Of a stretch of 47,513 nucleotides of DNA, positions 1 to 8,363 are shown one piece after another. The stretch lies in the NCBI GenBank assembly GCA_007123775.1, contig SLGK01000110.1, forward strand, positions 1-47,513. Reading direction: 5' to 3'. A program made the position numbers and the translations under genes. A model generated the notes under the pieces. The model ran no database searches and was not told where the DNA came from. It was given only the letters and a program-made list of their open reading frames with translations. Position 1 is the stretch's first letter; every line of letters starts with the position of its first letter. Source of the DNA: Anaerolineae bacterium (GTDB taxonomy: Bacteria; Chloroflexota; Anaerolineae; Promineifilales; Promineifilaceae).

Positions 1-81
1 AAGTTGACAAACAATATCGGGTTATTCACCGTGAAATGCACTCCTTGTTTCACCTGCTTGGTCTGGTTGTTTAACATAGCC

Positions 82-122
82 TATCGACAATTTTTTGTCG
101 ATGTTGGCGCGTAAGCGCCTAC
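82..122. repeat. Double-hairpin intergenic repeat, copy 1
   Basis: The element has two adjacent hairpins. The first has arms ATCGACAA / TTGTCGAT around a T-rich loop; the second is GGCGC-gtaa-GCGCC, followed by TAC. A near-identical copy lies at 40863-40904. Because the arms, the T6 loop and the second hairpin are all conserved, this is a dispersed repeat and not a chance terminator. Confidence 0.7.
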
Positions 123-255
123 TAACCCTCTCCTAGGCTGAACCTGTCGAAGCCGGTTCTGCCTGCGACAGGCTCAGGCAGCGACCTTAGTAGTTATCAA
201 CATTATACCCCATCGTGGTCAAATGATGGAGTTGGCTTATGCTGTTTGGAATACG

Positions 256-264
256 TGTTATACT
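256..264 (+). promoter_or_regulatory. Possible extended -10 promoter element
   Basis: TGTTATACT matches an extended -10 (TGnTATAAT with one mismatch). No good -35 lies 16-18 bases upstream, which is tolerable for extended -10 promoters. It would give a leader of about 125 bases before the gene at 398. This is a pattern match only. Confidence 0.3.
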
Positions 265-397
265 ATGGACGTTAAAGCTCATATTCGAGTGCAGACTTCT
301 TGGATGGAACTTGGGCTATTGGGGCCGCAGTAGACAGCTTCAGCCTGAGTCTTTCAGAGGGTGCATCACCTGACAACATAAAGAGGGAGTAATATCA

Positions 398-1891
398 ATG
401 GACAAAAAATTGCTGGATAAGGCAAAGAAAGCAAAACAAAAGGCTTCAACCTGGTATCTCGTTTGCGAGCTGGCACCTACCTGGGTGGGCGAGGATGAGG
501 GATCACTGAAACGGCCGTTTATCATTCTGGTTTCGGATTTGGACAAAGACCTGATTCGTTACATTAGCATCGCCGAAAAACCACCCACGGCTGACGAGTT
601 GATCAATGGGGTTTTGCAGGCGATAGTCAGTCCCGGTAAAGGCATCGGGTTGGGTTTTGGCTTGGGTCTGGGGGGCAAATTCCGCCCTACGACCATTCAG
701 ACGAATGATGGGGCCGTGCTAGAGAAAATTCGGCCTTTGAGCGAGCTTGGCATTCAGTCTGAACAGGTTGTCAAACCCGCCCTGATTGTCGATATGTTAC
801 GCAGCCTGGAACAACACCTTAGCGGACGTGAATACCGGCCTGGCTTGATGTCGATCCCCAAAGTAACCCAGCCCATGCTGCACGAGCTGTATACCGTTGC
901 GGCCGAGTTTTTCGACCTCGAACCTTTTGATATCATTAGCGATTCAGAACCGATTGCCATCCAATTTCCACCGGGTACGCCACCCAAGTACGCGGTCGTC
1001 ATGGGCTATGGTGGTGAGGAGTATGGGCTGGCCATTTATAATTCGGCCGATGAGCTAGCCCTGGTTTACTCTGGCGTCGGACCGGAAGGGGTTAAAGATG
1101 AATCAATTTTTTGGTTGGCTGCCCTTTATGACTATCCTCATTACCTGCCTTTTGAGGATTTAGACGCGATTGCTGCCCATGAGTGGCCTATAGTAGCCGA
1201 AGACGCCTACCCCTTTTTCACCCGTTTGCGGCCGGCCAGTGGTGATTTTGAACTACTAACCGAGGCCGAAATCCGGCTGTTGGCTGCCGCATTACGCACC
1301 ATTCCCCAGTTCGTGGAAGACAACGTGGATGAAGAAGATTATCCCATCATGGGAATTGAGGATGTGGTGTATGAGCTGCCGCCGATGTATGGCGACCAGG
1401 CCATAGCGCTCAACTGGGCCGTTATTGAAGGGATGGAAAACCGGTATGATCCGGCGCTGCTCGATCTGGATGAGATGGATGATGAAACCGCGTCAGAAAT
1501 GGCGGCTATGGGTATGGCTGCTATCGACGACTTTATTGAAGGCTGGGATTTTGATGAGGAGGATGAAGAAGCTTACGGAGAAGCGATGGGCCTGGGCGCA
1601 TTCTTGCTTACCTACCTGCAGATGGCTGAAATAAAAAACCAGGGGCAGGATGAGGACTACTTTGAATTCGTAGCCGATATTTGTTGGGAAATAGGCGGTA
1701 TGGTGCTGGATTACGCTGAGCGCCCACTGGATATACAGATTTTCACCGGCCCGCCGCTCTTTGTCGAAGAGTATGCCGAGGAAGTGGCTGAGGATGACGA
1801 AGATGTAGCCAATTATCGCCACATTTGGGAACAGTTAGGTCAGATGGTTCAGTTTATAAACGAAATGGCGTCTGATGATGATTCGGACTAA
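398..1891 (+). CDS. Acidic hypothetical protein (DUF7309/DUF6930-like)
   Basis: The 497-residue protein has no signal peptide or membrane segment, so it is probably cytoplasmic. ATG is preceded by AGAGGGAG at a suitable distance. Residues about 165-230 read like the 'LYxxAAEFFDLEPFD...YAVVMGYGGEEYGLAIY' core of uncharacterised DUF7309/DUF6930-type proteins, which is a weak recognition from memory. The N-terminus is Lys-rich and the rest strongly Asp/Glu-rich, with a glycine-rich stretch near residues 84-93. The gene is followed after 9 bases by a lipoprotein gene and may be co-transcribed with it. No function can be assigned. Confidence 0.85.
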   Translation: MDKKLLDKAKKAKQKASTWYLVCELAPTWVGEDEGSLKRPFIILVSDLDKDLIRYISIAEKPPTADELINGVLQAIVSPGKGIGLGFGLGLGGKFRPTTIQTNDGAVLEKIRPLSELGIQSEQVVKPALIVDMLRSLEQHLSGREYRPGLMSIPKVTQPMLHELYTVAAEFFDLEPFDIISDSEPIAIQFPPGTPPKYAVVMGYGGEEYGLAIYNSADELALVYSGVGPEGVKDESIFWLAALYDYPHYLPFEDLDAIAAHEWPIVAEDAYPFFTRLRPASGDFELLTEAEIRLLAAALRTIPQFVEDNVDEEDYPIMGIEDVVYELPPMYGDQAIALNWAVIEGMENRYDPALLDLDEMDDETASEMAAMGMAAIDDFIEGWDFDEEDEEAYGEAMGLGAFLLTYLQMAEIKNQGQDEDYFEFVADICWEIGGMVLDYAERPLDIQIFTGPPLFVEEYAEEVAEDDEDVANYRHIWEQLGQMVQFINEMASDDDSD

Positions 1892-1900
1892 GGGGTAACG

Positions 1901-2923
1901 ATGCTAACAAGAAACTGGTTCTCCTCTCATTTGCGGTACGTTCGATGCTTGAGCGTCTGCTTATCATTATTGTTCATATTGGCGGCTTGTAGCCAGGCGT
2001 CATCGCCTGCTCAAGTTATGCCAACGGCCGTTCCCACGCTCAGTGAAGAGATTATGGCAGCCGCAATTGCTTCGCCCACGGACCCCGCGGCAACCGCCAT
2101 ACCCCCTACCTGGACGCCTGCGCCGGCGTCCGATACAGCCACGCCCGTGCCTACCGAACCCTCCCCGCCTACTGATACGCCGGTGCCGACTGCCACCATA
2201 CCCTTACCGACCGCTACGCCCACCACACAGCCAACAGAAACGGCCGTTCCTACCAATACGGCCGTGCCCCAATCCCAATCACCTGCCCAGCCGCTACCGA
2301 CACCGGTATCAACCGCAGACGTTGGCAGCTTGCCGTTGGGTGACAATTTGCTGCCCAACCCCTCTTTTGAAGAAGGTTGGTACCATCCCCACGGCATCGC
2401 CGAGCTGCAAATCCCCAACAATTGGGGCTTTGAATGGGATGAAGGCCCAACTGGCTTTGGCACTGAGGTGTGGGACCGCTATGTACGTCCTGAAGTGCGC
2501 GTTCTACCTTCGTCGCAGATACCTCCCCACGAGCGCAGCCTGTTCATCTACGATGGTGATTACACAGTCAAGGCGTTCAAGGGGTATGGCGCGATTAGCT
2601 TTCGTCTCTTCACCGATGTCACTTTGGCAGCGGGCACTTATGTTTTTGAGATTAAAGTGTTTCCTGACCTGGTAATGGACTACGTTGACAACCAAAAGGT
2701 GTGGGCTGATGATCCGCTCTCTGGCGAAATTCGTCTGTTTGCGGGCAACAACAGCACCGGCTGGATGCTGGCAACTTTTGGCCAGAAGAATACGCGCACC
2801 TATGTTTTCACGTTAGAGGAGCCCCAAACGATACGGGTGGGGGCTGGCATCCGCGGTCGTTTTGCCATTGTCAATAACGGTTGGTTTATGGATGATTGGT
2901 CTTTGCGACGAGTTGAACAATAG
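1901..2923 (+). CDS. Lipoprotein with Pro/Thr linker and CBM-like domain
   Basis: The 340-residue protein starts with a long signal peptide ending in a lipobox (LAAC, lipidated Cys30). A Pro/Thr/Ala-rich linker runs to about residue 145, then a globular domain begins 'NLLPNPSFEEGW', the typical opening of a carbohydrate-binding beta-sandwich (CBM4/9-like galactose-binding fold). It is expected to be anchored outside the membrane with a flexible tether. No catalytic domain is visible, so binding of glycans or cell surface is the likeliest role (inference). Several linker codons are contributed by copies of the ACGGCCGT motif (Thr-Ala-Val). The gene lies 9 bases downstream of its neighbour. Confidence 0.8.
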   Translation: MLTRNWFSSHLRYVRCLSVCLSLLFILAACSQASSPAQVMPTAVPTLSEEIMAAAIASPTDPAATAIPPTWTPAPASDTATPVPTEPSPPTDTPVPTATIPLPTATPTTQPTETAVPTNTAVPQSQSPAQPLPTPVSTADVGSLPLGDNLLPNPSFEEGWYHPHGIAELQIPNNWGFEWDEGPTGFGTEVWDRYVRPEVRVLPSSQIPPHERSLFIYDGDYTVKAFKGYGAISFRLFTDVTLAAGTYVFEIKVFPDLVMDYVDNQKVWADDPLSGEIRLFAGNNSTGWMLATFGQKNTRTYVFTLEEPQTIRVGAGIRGRFAIVNNGWFMDDWSLRRVEQ

Positions 2924-3003
2924 ATGCGTATAGCATTTATGTAGTGCTTAAAGCAATTAGAGGATGATGTCCATCCCATAACGTTGAAAAGGAGTGCTTT
3001 GCC

Positions 3004-3480
3004 ATGAGTAACGAACAACAACCAGATGTTGATGAACTTAAGAATCGGCTGCGTTCCGAAATCCCGGTTGAGGAAGAAGTTGCGGGATTGAAGGATGAGG
3101 AAAAAACGACCGATATTGCTGCCGAACTCCAATCATTGGGTCGCCAGGTGGCTGAAACCATTCAGCGAGGCTGGAACAGTGAGGAGCGTCAGCGCGTGGA
3201 AAAAGAGGTGCGCGTGGGGGTCAAGTCCTTTGTGGATGAAGTGGACAAGGTGATCCGTGAAGCGCGTGAAAGTCAGGCTGCCGCCCGCCTCAAGGAAGAG
3301 GCCAGTGAAGCCAAAAGCCGTGTGGAGCAAAGCGATCTGGGTCGTAAGGCACGGGGTGGCTTTGTACAAGGGTTGCGCTGGCTGAGCGAGGAGTTGGGCA
3401 AGTTGGCCAATCAGTTCAGCCCGGCTGATGCTGACGATGACGACAACCCCGATGAGGATATTGAGATCAAAATCGGTTAA
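3004..3480 (+). CDS. Small charged helical protein, unknown function
   Basis: The 158-residue protein is preceded by a clear AAGGAG site. It is rich in Glu, Lys, Arg, Ala and Gln with heptad-like spacing, suggesting long amphipathic helices or coiled coil (about residues 8-110). An aromatic/hydrophobic helix follows near 118-138 (GFVQGLRWLSEELGKLANQF), then an acidic tail of Asp residues. There is no signal peptide. The architecture resembles membrane-peripheral or stress-associated helical proteins, but I recognise no family. It ends 5-12 bases before a palindromic repeat between convergent genes. Confidence 0.75.
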   Translation: MSNEQQPDVDELKNRLRSEIPVEEEVAGLKDEEKTTDIAAELQSLGRQVAETIQRGWNSEERQRVEKEVRVGVKSFVDEVDKVIREARESQAAARLKEEASEAKSRVEQSDLGRKARGGFVQGLRWLSEELGKLANQFSPADADDDDNPDEDIEIKIG

Positions 3481-3484
3481 AAAT

Positions 3485-3540
3485 CGTAAAACGTAAAACG
3501 TAAAACGTAATGAGTGATGCATTACGTTTTACGTTTTGCG
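3485..3540. repeat. Palindrome of repeated ACGTAAA words between convergent genes
   Basis: The left arm is built from tandem CGTAAAA units ending CGTAATG, the right arm is its reverse complement CATTACGTTTTACGTTTTGCG-like, and the loop is about 7 bases. It sits exactly between the stops of the convergent genes at 3480 and 3541, so it probably works as a two-way transcription stop. Its word structure is shared with the element at 7489-7541. Confidence 0.65.
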
Positions 3541-4455
3541 CTACAGCACCGCTTTAGCCAATGCCTCTAACCCGTCCAAATCATCCAGATCGAGCCATTG
3601 CAGCATAATGCGCTGCACGCCGGCCTCGGCAAAGGCTACCAGTTGGTCACGCAACTGATCGCCTGTGCCAACCACCAGCCCCCTGGCCTGCATGTCGGCG
3701 GCGGTGGTGCTGCGGCTGTCTAACTTGGCCTGAAGTTCGGCGGCTGTTTCACCAAAAATGGTGCCGGTCATGAGAGAGTAGCGCATATCCTGGGGCGAAC
3801 GGCCGTTTTCCGCCAACAATTCACCCAATCGCTCTGCCCGTTTAGCAAAACCGGCCGGCGTCAAGAAAACGCCATTCCACTCCTGAGCATATTTTGCCGC
3901 CAGGGGCAGGGTACGCTTCATGCCGTTACCGCCAATGAGCAAAGGCGGTCCCCCCGGTCGCTGCGGTCTGGGCAGCATGATCGCTTCATTCAGCTCATAA
4001 TAAGCCCCTTCAAAATCGACCGGCTCGACACTGTTTAAGAGCTGGCTGATGACTTCTAGGCCCTCTGCAAAGCGGTCAAATCGTTCCGGAATTTCCAGCA
4101 GATGCCAGCCGAAGTTGGTATGCTCCCGCTCTTGCCAGCCCGCACCGAGACCCAGGGTTAAACGGCCGTTCGACAAATCATCCACCGCACTGGCCATCCG
4201 CGCCGTCATTGTCGGATCCCGAAACGAAACGGGTGAAACCAGCGGCCCAAACTCAATCCGCTCCGTATTGGCTGCCAGCCAGGTCAGCGACACCCATAGT
4301 TCCAGCGAATCCTTATCGGGCGGATTGGCGTTGGTGTAATGGTCCGAACGGTACAAACCCACAAACCCCAGCTCTTCTACTGCCCGCACTATATTTTGCC
4401 AGCGCGGCCAGTTCAAGCCATTTTGGCCCTCGATCATAATTGCAATTTCTAACAA
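3541..4455 (-). CDS. LLM-class (F420-dependent) oxidoreductase
   Basis: The 304-residue protein belongs to the bacterial luciferase-like monooxygenase superfamily. Visible marks are the N-terminal strand with 'EELGFVGLYRSDHY', the 'RIEFGPLVSPVSFRDPTMTARMASAVDDLSNGRLTLGLGAGW' region typical of F420-binding members, and 'PPLLIGGNG' further on. Related enzymes transfer hydride between F420 and small organic substrates; the substrate here is unknown. F420 use is supported by npdG- and cofE-type genes 2-4 kb away. The start is TTG at 4453-4455 with AGAGGA six bases upstream; the next ATG would cut the first beta strand. Confidence 0.88.
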   Translation of the reverse strand: MLEIAIMIEGQNGLNWPRWQNIVRAVEELGFVGLYRSDHYTNANPPDKDSLELWVSLTWLAANTERIEFGPLVSPVSFRDPTMTARMASAVDDLSNGRLTLGLGAGWQEREHTNFGWHLLEIPERFDRFAEGLEVISQLLNSVEPVDFEGAYYELNEAIMLPRPQRPGGPPLLIGGNGMKRTLPLAAKYAQEWNGVFLTPAGFAKRAERLGELLAENGRSPQDMRYSLMTGTIFGETAAELQAKLDSRSTTAADMQARGLVVGTGDQLRDQLVAFAEAGVQRIMLQWLDLDDLDGLEALAKAVL

Positions 4456-4470
4456 TGTTTATCCTCTAAA

Positions 4471-4524
4471 AATGTAGGTCAAGCATCCTTGCTTGACCAC
4501 GCAAACAAGGATGTTTGCGCTATA
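4471..4524 (+). repeat. Double-hairpin repeat (GGTCAAG/GCAAAC type), copy 1
   Basis: The first hairpin is GGTCAAG-catccttg-CTTGACC, the second GCAAAC-aaggat-GTTTGC. A diverged copy in the opposite orientation lies at 6745-6798. The element occupies the gap between the LLM oxidoreductase start and the trxA terminator. Confidence 0.65.
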
Positions 4525-4552
4525 GATTTTCATTCGTTACCTACACGCATAA

Positions 4553-4592
4553 CAAAAACTGCCCACCTCTGCTAAAACCAGAGCCGGGCAGC
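4553..4592 (-). terminator. Rho-independent terminator of trxA
   Basis: Read on the minus strand, CTGCCC-GGCTCTGG ... CCAGAGG-like arms pair (CTGCCC/GGGCAG and CTCTG/CAGAG) and are followed by TTTTTGTT. It lies about 50 bases beyond the trxA stop codon. Confidence 0.7.
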
Positions 4593-4607
4593 TTGCTATC
4601 AGCTTGC

Positions 4608-4641
4608 TGACTACTTGACCACTTGACTACCTGACTACTAA
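4608..4641. repeat. Short degenerate tandem repeat (TGACTAC)
   Basis: Four to five diverged copies of a (C)TGACTAC/CTTGACCA unit run up to the trxA stop codon. It has no obvious function and is probably slippage-derived. Confidence 0.45.
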
Positions 4642-4980
4642 CTAAGCCGCCGCCTTGTCCAGATGGGGCAGTACCTGGGCCACGATACGATCTTTAGGCA
4701 GCGCACCGGTAACGCGCTCGACCACTTCACCATTCTTGAACAGCATCAGGGTAGGGATGCCCACAATACCGTAACGACCGGGAATCGCTGGGTTCTCGTC
4801 CACATCTAGTTTGGCTACCTTTAATACGTCTGCGTATTCTTTAGCAATTTCTTTGACGCTGGGGGCTATCATGCGGCAAGGACCGCACCAGTCGGCCCAA
4901 AAATCTACCAGAACGGGCTTGTCAGAACTGAGCACCTCAGTTTGAAAGTCTTGGTCGGTTACTTCAATTGGTTGTGTCAT
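4642..4980 (-). CDS. trxA: Thioredoxin
   Basis: The 112-residue protein has the complete thioredoxin active site WCGPC (Trp31-Cys35) after the strand 'PVLVDFWAD', and the cis-proline loop 'GIVGIPTLMLF'. It is a cytosolic disulfide reductase that accepts electrons from thioredoxin reductase, which is not in this window. ATG at 4978-4980 is chosen because AAGGAG sits seven bases upstream; a TTG six codons earlier would place that site inside the gene. The length is normal for the family. It is monocistronic, with its own promoter and terminator. Confidence 0.95.
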   Translation of the reverse strand: MTQPIEVTDQDFQTEVLSSDKPVLVDFWADWCGPCRMIAPSVKEIAKEYADVLKVAKLDVDENPAIPGRYGIVGIPTLMLFKNGEVVERVTGALPKDRIVAQVLPHLDKAAA

Positions 4981-4998
4981 TACAGTCTCCTTGTTCAA

Positions 4999-5367
4999 TG
5001 CGAATCATTCATTACTATTATTTTGGATTTGTCAGTTTGATTTGCAAACAGACCATGCCCACAAGTTTTTGTGTTTAATACTTAGTGTACTACGTAATCC
5101 AGGTGTCGCAATAGTAACGGATGATATAGACGTTTGTCAATATGATTCGACGCTGATAAGGAGTTTCTCATAAAGTTAATGGCCTCAGTACTTTCGGTCT
5201 ATCTGATTGGACCATTTTGTTCATTGTGCTACGATTAGCCCACAAGCGGCAATCAGGATGCCAGATTGGACCAACATCATCAGGTTGATGTAGCAGTTGG
5301 CTGGGTGAAATTGGTCTGATACCGAGAAGGAGTTGACAGTTGCCATTAGCGAGAAAAGGAGGTTTGT
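4999..5367. other. Divergent trxA/ssnA intergenic region
   Basis: This is about 370 bases without a credible gene. It contains a candidate minus-strand promoter for trxA (5111-5140) and, just before ssnA, a strong AAAGGAGG ribosome-binding site. I see no riboswitch or clear operator. Confidence 0.55.
5111..5140 (-). promoter_or_regulatory. Candidate sigma-70-type promoter for trxA
   Basis: On the minus strand, TTGACA (5140-5135) is separated by 18 bases from TACTAT (5116-5111). The -35 is perfect and the -10 matches 4 of 6. Distance to the trxA start gives a leader of roughly 125 bases. Confidence 0.4.
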
Positions 5368-6729
5368 ATGGCTCAGGCTGACTTGTTGATTATAAACGGC
5401 CGTCTCGTAACCTGGGGCCGGCCGAATGAGATTATTGACGACGGGGCGGTTTTGGTGGAAAACGGCCGTATTGCCGCCATTGGCCCCACGACTGCATTGA
5501 CCACCCGCTACCCCGACACCGCTACCCTCGATGCCCGCGGCCAACTGGTCATGCCCGGCAATATCTGCGCCCACACCCATTTTTACGGTGCCTTTGCCCG
5601 CGGGATGGCTATTCCTGGGCCTGCCCCCAAAGACTTTCCCGACATCCTGGAACGGCTCTGGTGGCGGCTGGACCGGGCTTTGCTTGATGTGGACGTCAAG
5701 TACAGCGCGCTGGTCTGTCTGGTGGATGCCATCAAGCATGGCACCACCACCCTCATCGACCACCACGCCAGTCCGGCTCACATTGACACTTCGCTAGACC
5801 AGATTGCCGATGCGGTAGAAGAAGCGGGCCTGCGGGCGGTATTGTGCTATGAGGTAACGGACAGAAACGGCCGTCAACAGGCCCAGGACGGCATTAGCGA
5901 AAACGTCCGCTTTCTCCACGACGTGCAAGAGCGGGAGACAGATTTACTGCGGGGCAGCTTTGGCCTGCACGCTTCTCTTTCCCTCAGCGACGAAACATTG
6001 GCCGATTGCGTAACGGCGGCGGCCGGCCTCAACACCGGCTTTCACATCCACGCTGCCGAGCATGAAGCGGACGAATACGATTCGCTGCATCGCTACCAAA
6101 AGCGAGTCATTCATCGGCTGCACGCGGCGAGCATTCTGGGGCCGCAGACGATTGTAGCGCATGGCGTTCATTTTGATCCGGCTGAAATGGAAATTTTGCG
6201 CGACAGTGGTAGTTGGTTGACCCACCAGCCGCGCAGTAACATGAACAACGCCGTTGGTGCCGCCGACGTGGAAGGGATGCTGCGGCTGGGCATTCCCGTT
6301 TGTCTGGGCAATGATGGCTTTAGCAACAATATGTGGGCCGAATGGAAGACAGCTTATTTGCTGCATAAAGTAGCCCATCGTGACCCTCGGCGGGCCAATG
6401 GTATGGATATTGTGCAGATGGCTGTTTACAACAACGCGGGGCTGGCCAGTTCATTCTGGCCGGGTTTACCCATTGGTGAGTTAACTGAAGGAGCGGCGGC
6501 CGATATTATCTTTGTCGATTATCAGCCCACCACGCCGCTCAGTGCCGGTAACTTGCCCTGGCATATCCTGTTCGGCTTTGAGAGCAGTATGGTAACGACG
6601 ACGATTGTAAACGGCCGTATCCTCATGCAAGATCGCCAACTGCAAACCCTCGATGAAGCGGCCATCACCGCCCGCAGCCGCGAACTGGCAGCCCAGGTCT
6701 GGCAACGGTTTGAGACACTCAGTCAATAA
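5368..6729 (+). CDS. ssnA: SsnA-like amidohydrolase (metal-dependent deaminase family)
   Basis: The 453-residue protein has the TIM-barrel amidohydrolase layout: an N-terminal beta domain ('LIINGRLVTWG'), the first metal motif 'PGNICAHTHFYG' in SsnA-like form, then 'HGTTTLIDHHASP', 'FHIHAAEH', 'TIVAHGVHF' and 'CLGNDGF' supplying metal and catalytic residues. The combination 'AHTHFYGAFARGM' with the double His after 'LID' is what I associate with putative aminohydrolase SsnA. Its substrate is not established; relatives deaminate or hydrolyse cyclic C-N bonds. A strong AAAGGAGG site precedes ATG. The gene is followed by a repeat and then npdG. Confidence 0.85.
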   Translation: MAQADLLIINGRLVTWGRPNEIIDDGAVLVENGRIAAIGPTTALTTRYPDTATLDARGQLVMPGNICAHTHFYGAFARGMAIPGPAPKDFPDILERLWWRLDRALLDVDVKYSALVCLVDAIKHGTTTLIDHHASPAHIDTSLDQIADAVEEAGLRAVLCYEVTDRNGRQQAQDGISENVRFLHDVQERETDLLRGSFGLHASLSLSDETLADCVTAAAGLNTGFHIHAAEHEADEYDSLHRYQKRVIHRLHAASILGPQTIVAHGVHFDPAEMEILRDSGSWLTHQPRSNMNNAVGAADVEGMLRLGIPVCLGNDGFSNNMWAEWKTAYLLHKVAHRDPRRANGMDIVQMAVYNNAGLASSFWPGLPIGELTEGAAADIIFVDYQPTTPLSAGNLPWHILFGFESSMVTTTIVNGRILMQDRQLQTLDEAAITARSRELAAQVWQRFETLSQ

Positions 6730-6744
6730 ATGAAAACCGAAACC

Positions 6745-6798
6745 TGTAGTGCAAACATCCCTGTTGGCACGGTCAAACAGGGATGCTTGACCTACATT
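6745..6798 (-). repeat. Double-hairpin repeat (GGTCAAG/GCAAAC type), copy 2, inverted
   Basis: Its reverse complement (AATGTAGGTCAAGCATCC...) matches the element at 4471-4524 along most of its length, with a few substitutions. The two copies flank trxA and ssnA in opposite orientation. Confidence 0.65.
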
Positions 6799-6815
6799 TA
6801 TCTAGGAGACACACA

Positions 6816-7481
6816 TTGAAAATCGCAATTTTAGGTGGTACTGGTAATGAAGGCTTTGGCCTCGGCTTCCGCTGGGCGGCGGCCGGGCATGAAATTATCA
6901 TTGGTTCCCGTTCGGCCGAGCGGGGTGCGGCAGCGGCCGCGGAGATGGTTGAGAAATTAGAAGCGGCGGGTAAGCAAACGGCCGTTTCTGGTACCGACAA
7001 TCTAACCGCCAGCCAGCAGGCCGACCTGGTTGTCCTCTCTGTGCCCTACGCGGCCCAGGCAGCCACGCTCGCCGACGTCAAGGAAGCGCTCGATGGCAAG
7101 ATTTTGCTGACCGTGGTGGCCCCGCTTGGTCCTAGCAAAAAGGCCCGCGTCTGGCGACCCCCCAGCGGCCTATCGGCGGCCGAAGAGGCCCAGGCCCAGG
7201 TCGGCGAAAGCTGCACCGTCGTGGCCGCTTTCCAGAATGTATCGGCCCATCACCTGACTGACCTGGACCATGCGATTGAATGCGACGTGCTGGTCTGTGG
7301 CGACAAAGGGGATACCAAGCAGACGGTCATTCTGCTTTGTCAGGATGCCGGGATGCGCGGCGTCAACGCCGGTGCTTTGCAAAATGCGACGGTGGCTGAG
7401 GGGTTAACGGCCGTTCTTATTGCCATCAACATTACCAACAAAATCAAAGATGCGGGTATTCGCATTACTGGCCTCAGCTAA
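6816..7481 (+). CDS. npdG: NADPH:F420 oxidoreductase (NADPH-dependent F420 reductase)
   Basis: The 221-residue protein begins with a Rossmann dinucleotide fold: 'KIAILGGTGNEGFGLGFRWAAAGHEIIIGSRS', which is characteristic of F420-dependent NADP reductase and includes the NADP-phosphate-binding Ser-Arg. It moves hydride between NADPH and coenzyme F420, probably supplying F420H2 to LLM enzymes such as the one at 3541. The start is TTG at 6816 because AGGAGA lies seven bases upstream and the Rossmann strand begins at once. An upstream ATG at 6783 lies inside the repeat and adds residues foreign to the family. Confidence 0.9.
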   Translation: MKIAILGGTGNEGFGLGFRWAAAGHEIIIGSRSAERGAAAAAEMVEKLEAAGKQTAVSGTDNLTASQQADLVVLSVPYAAQAATLADVKEALDGKILLTVVAPLGPSKKARVWRPPSGLSAAEEAQAQVGESCTVVAAFQNVSAHHLTDLDHAIECDVLVCGDKGDTKQTVILLCQDAGMRGVNAGALQNATVAEGLTAVLIAINITNKIKDAGIRITGLS

Positions 7482-7488
7482 CACACGA

Positions 7489-7541
7489 AAAACGTGATAC
7501 GTAAAACGTAACCGGAGAGACCTTACGTGTTACGTTTTACG
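7489..7541. repeat. Palindrome of ACGTAAAACGTAA words
   Basis: The arms CGTAAAACGTAA and TTACG(TG)TTACGTTTTACG flank a short A+G/C loop (ccggagagacc). The word content is the same as at 3485-3540. It lies between npdG and cofE, so it either attenuates or separates the two. Confidence 0.6.
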
Positions 7542-7598
7542 CCAAACCCCGTGAGAGCCATAAGACCCAGAACCAACTGTCAACTGTCAACCAAACAG

Positions 7599-8357
7599 AT
7601 GCTCACCCTAACCCCAATCCCCCACTTTCCCCATATACAGCCCGGCGATGATGTAGCCCGGCTGCTGCTAGATGCGCTGCGCCAGGCGGCCATCGGTCTG
7701 GAAGCAGGGGATGTGATCGTGATTGCCCAGAAGGTCATCTCTAAAGCGGAAGGTTGCTTTGTCAATCTGGCTGACGTTGAGCCGAGTGCAGAGGCGGTTG
7801 AACTGGCGGCGGCAACGGCCAAAGATCCGCGTCTGGTAGAGTTGATTTTACAAGAGAGTGAGGCAGTTTCCCGGTACAAAAGGGGCGTATTGGTAACGCG
7901 CCATCGCTTGGGTTTTACCAGCGCCAATGCCGGTATCGACCGCTCTAACGTGGCCCAGGCTGATGATGCTGAAATGGTCCTGCTGCTTCCCCCAAACCCG
8001 GACCATTCGGCAGCCGTTATCCAGCACGCGCTTGAAGCGGCTTATGGGGTCTCGGTTGGCGTGGTAATTACAGACAGTCACGGACGGCCGTTTCGTTTGG
8101 GCACAGTGGGTGTGGCCATTGGCGTGGCCGGCATCCCCGCCTTATGGGACAGGCGCGGTGAGGCTGACCTGTATGGCTACCGATTACAGCACACAGAAGT
8201 GGGTATCGCCGATGAAGTTGCCGCCGCCGCCAGCCTGCTGATGGGCCAGGCGGCTGAGGGACAGCCTGTGGTCCTGTTGCGCGGCCTGAGGCTTACGGCA
8301 CCGCCCGGTAAGGCCGCCGACCTGATCAGACCGAAGTCTATGGATATGTATCGTTAA
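7599..8357 (+). CDS. cofE: Coenzyme F420-0:L-glutamate ligase
   Basis: The 252-residue protein has the family's opening '[15 protein letters not shown]...[19 protein letters not shown]', the '[27 protein letters not shown]' region, and '[21 protein letters not shown]'. These are the GTP/metal- and F420-binding parts of CofE. It adds glutamates to F420-0 in the cytosol. ATG at 7599 fits the family N-terminus; the open frame extends upstream only through repeat sequence. No Shine-Dalgarno site is obvious. With npdG it forms a small F420 block; other F420 biosynthesis genes are not in the window. Confidence 0.92.
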   Translation: MLTLTPIPHFPHIQPGDDVARLLLDALRQAAIGLEAGDVIVIAQKVISKAEGCFVNLADVEPSAEAVELAAATAKDPRLVELILQESEAVSRYKRGVLVTRHRLGFTSANAGIDRSNVAQADDAEMVLLLPPNPDHSAAVIQHALEAAYGVSVGVVITDSHGRPFRLGTVGVAIGVAGIPALWDRRGEADLYGYRLQHTEVGIADEVAAAASLLMGQAAEGQPVVLLRGLRLTAPPGKAADLIRPKSMDMYR

Positions 8358-8363
8358 CCTGTA

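Larger units (their letters stand above)
1..397. other. Non-coding leader region at window start
   Basis: I see no convincing gene here. It contains a double-hairpin repeat (82-122), a short G+C-rich inverted stretch (about 155-181, CTGCCTG...CAGGCAG) and a possible extended -10 element near 256-264 that could serve the downstream gene. Short reading frames in this stretch have neither ribosome-binding sites nor family character. Confidence 0.6.

Noticed and set aside
2043-2675. Pro/Arg-rich open frame inside the lipoprotein gene
   Set aside because: It is a shifted reading of the Pro/Thr linker region; the real frame has signal peptide, lipobox and folded domain.
4991-5173. Possible 60-residue gene between trxA and ssnA
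   Set aside because: No ribosome-binding site, no similarity I recognise, and it overlaps the trxA leader and promoter.
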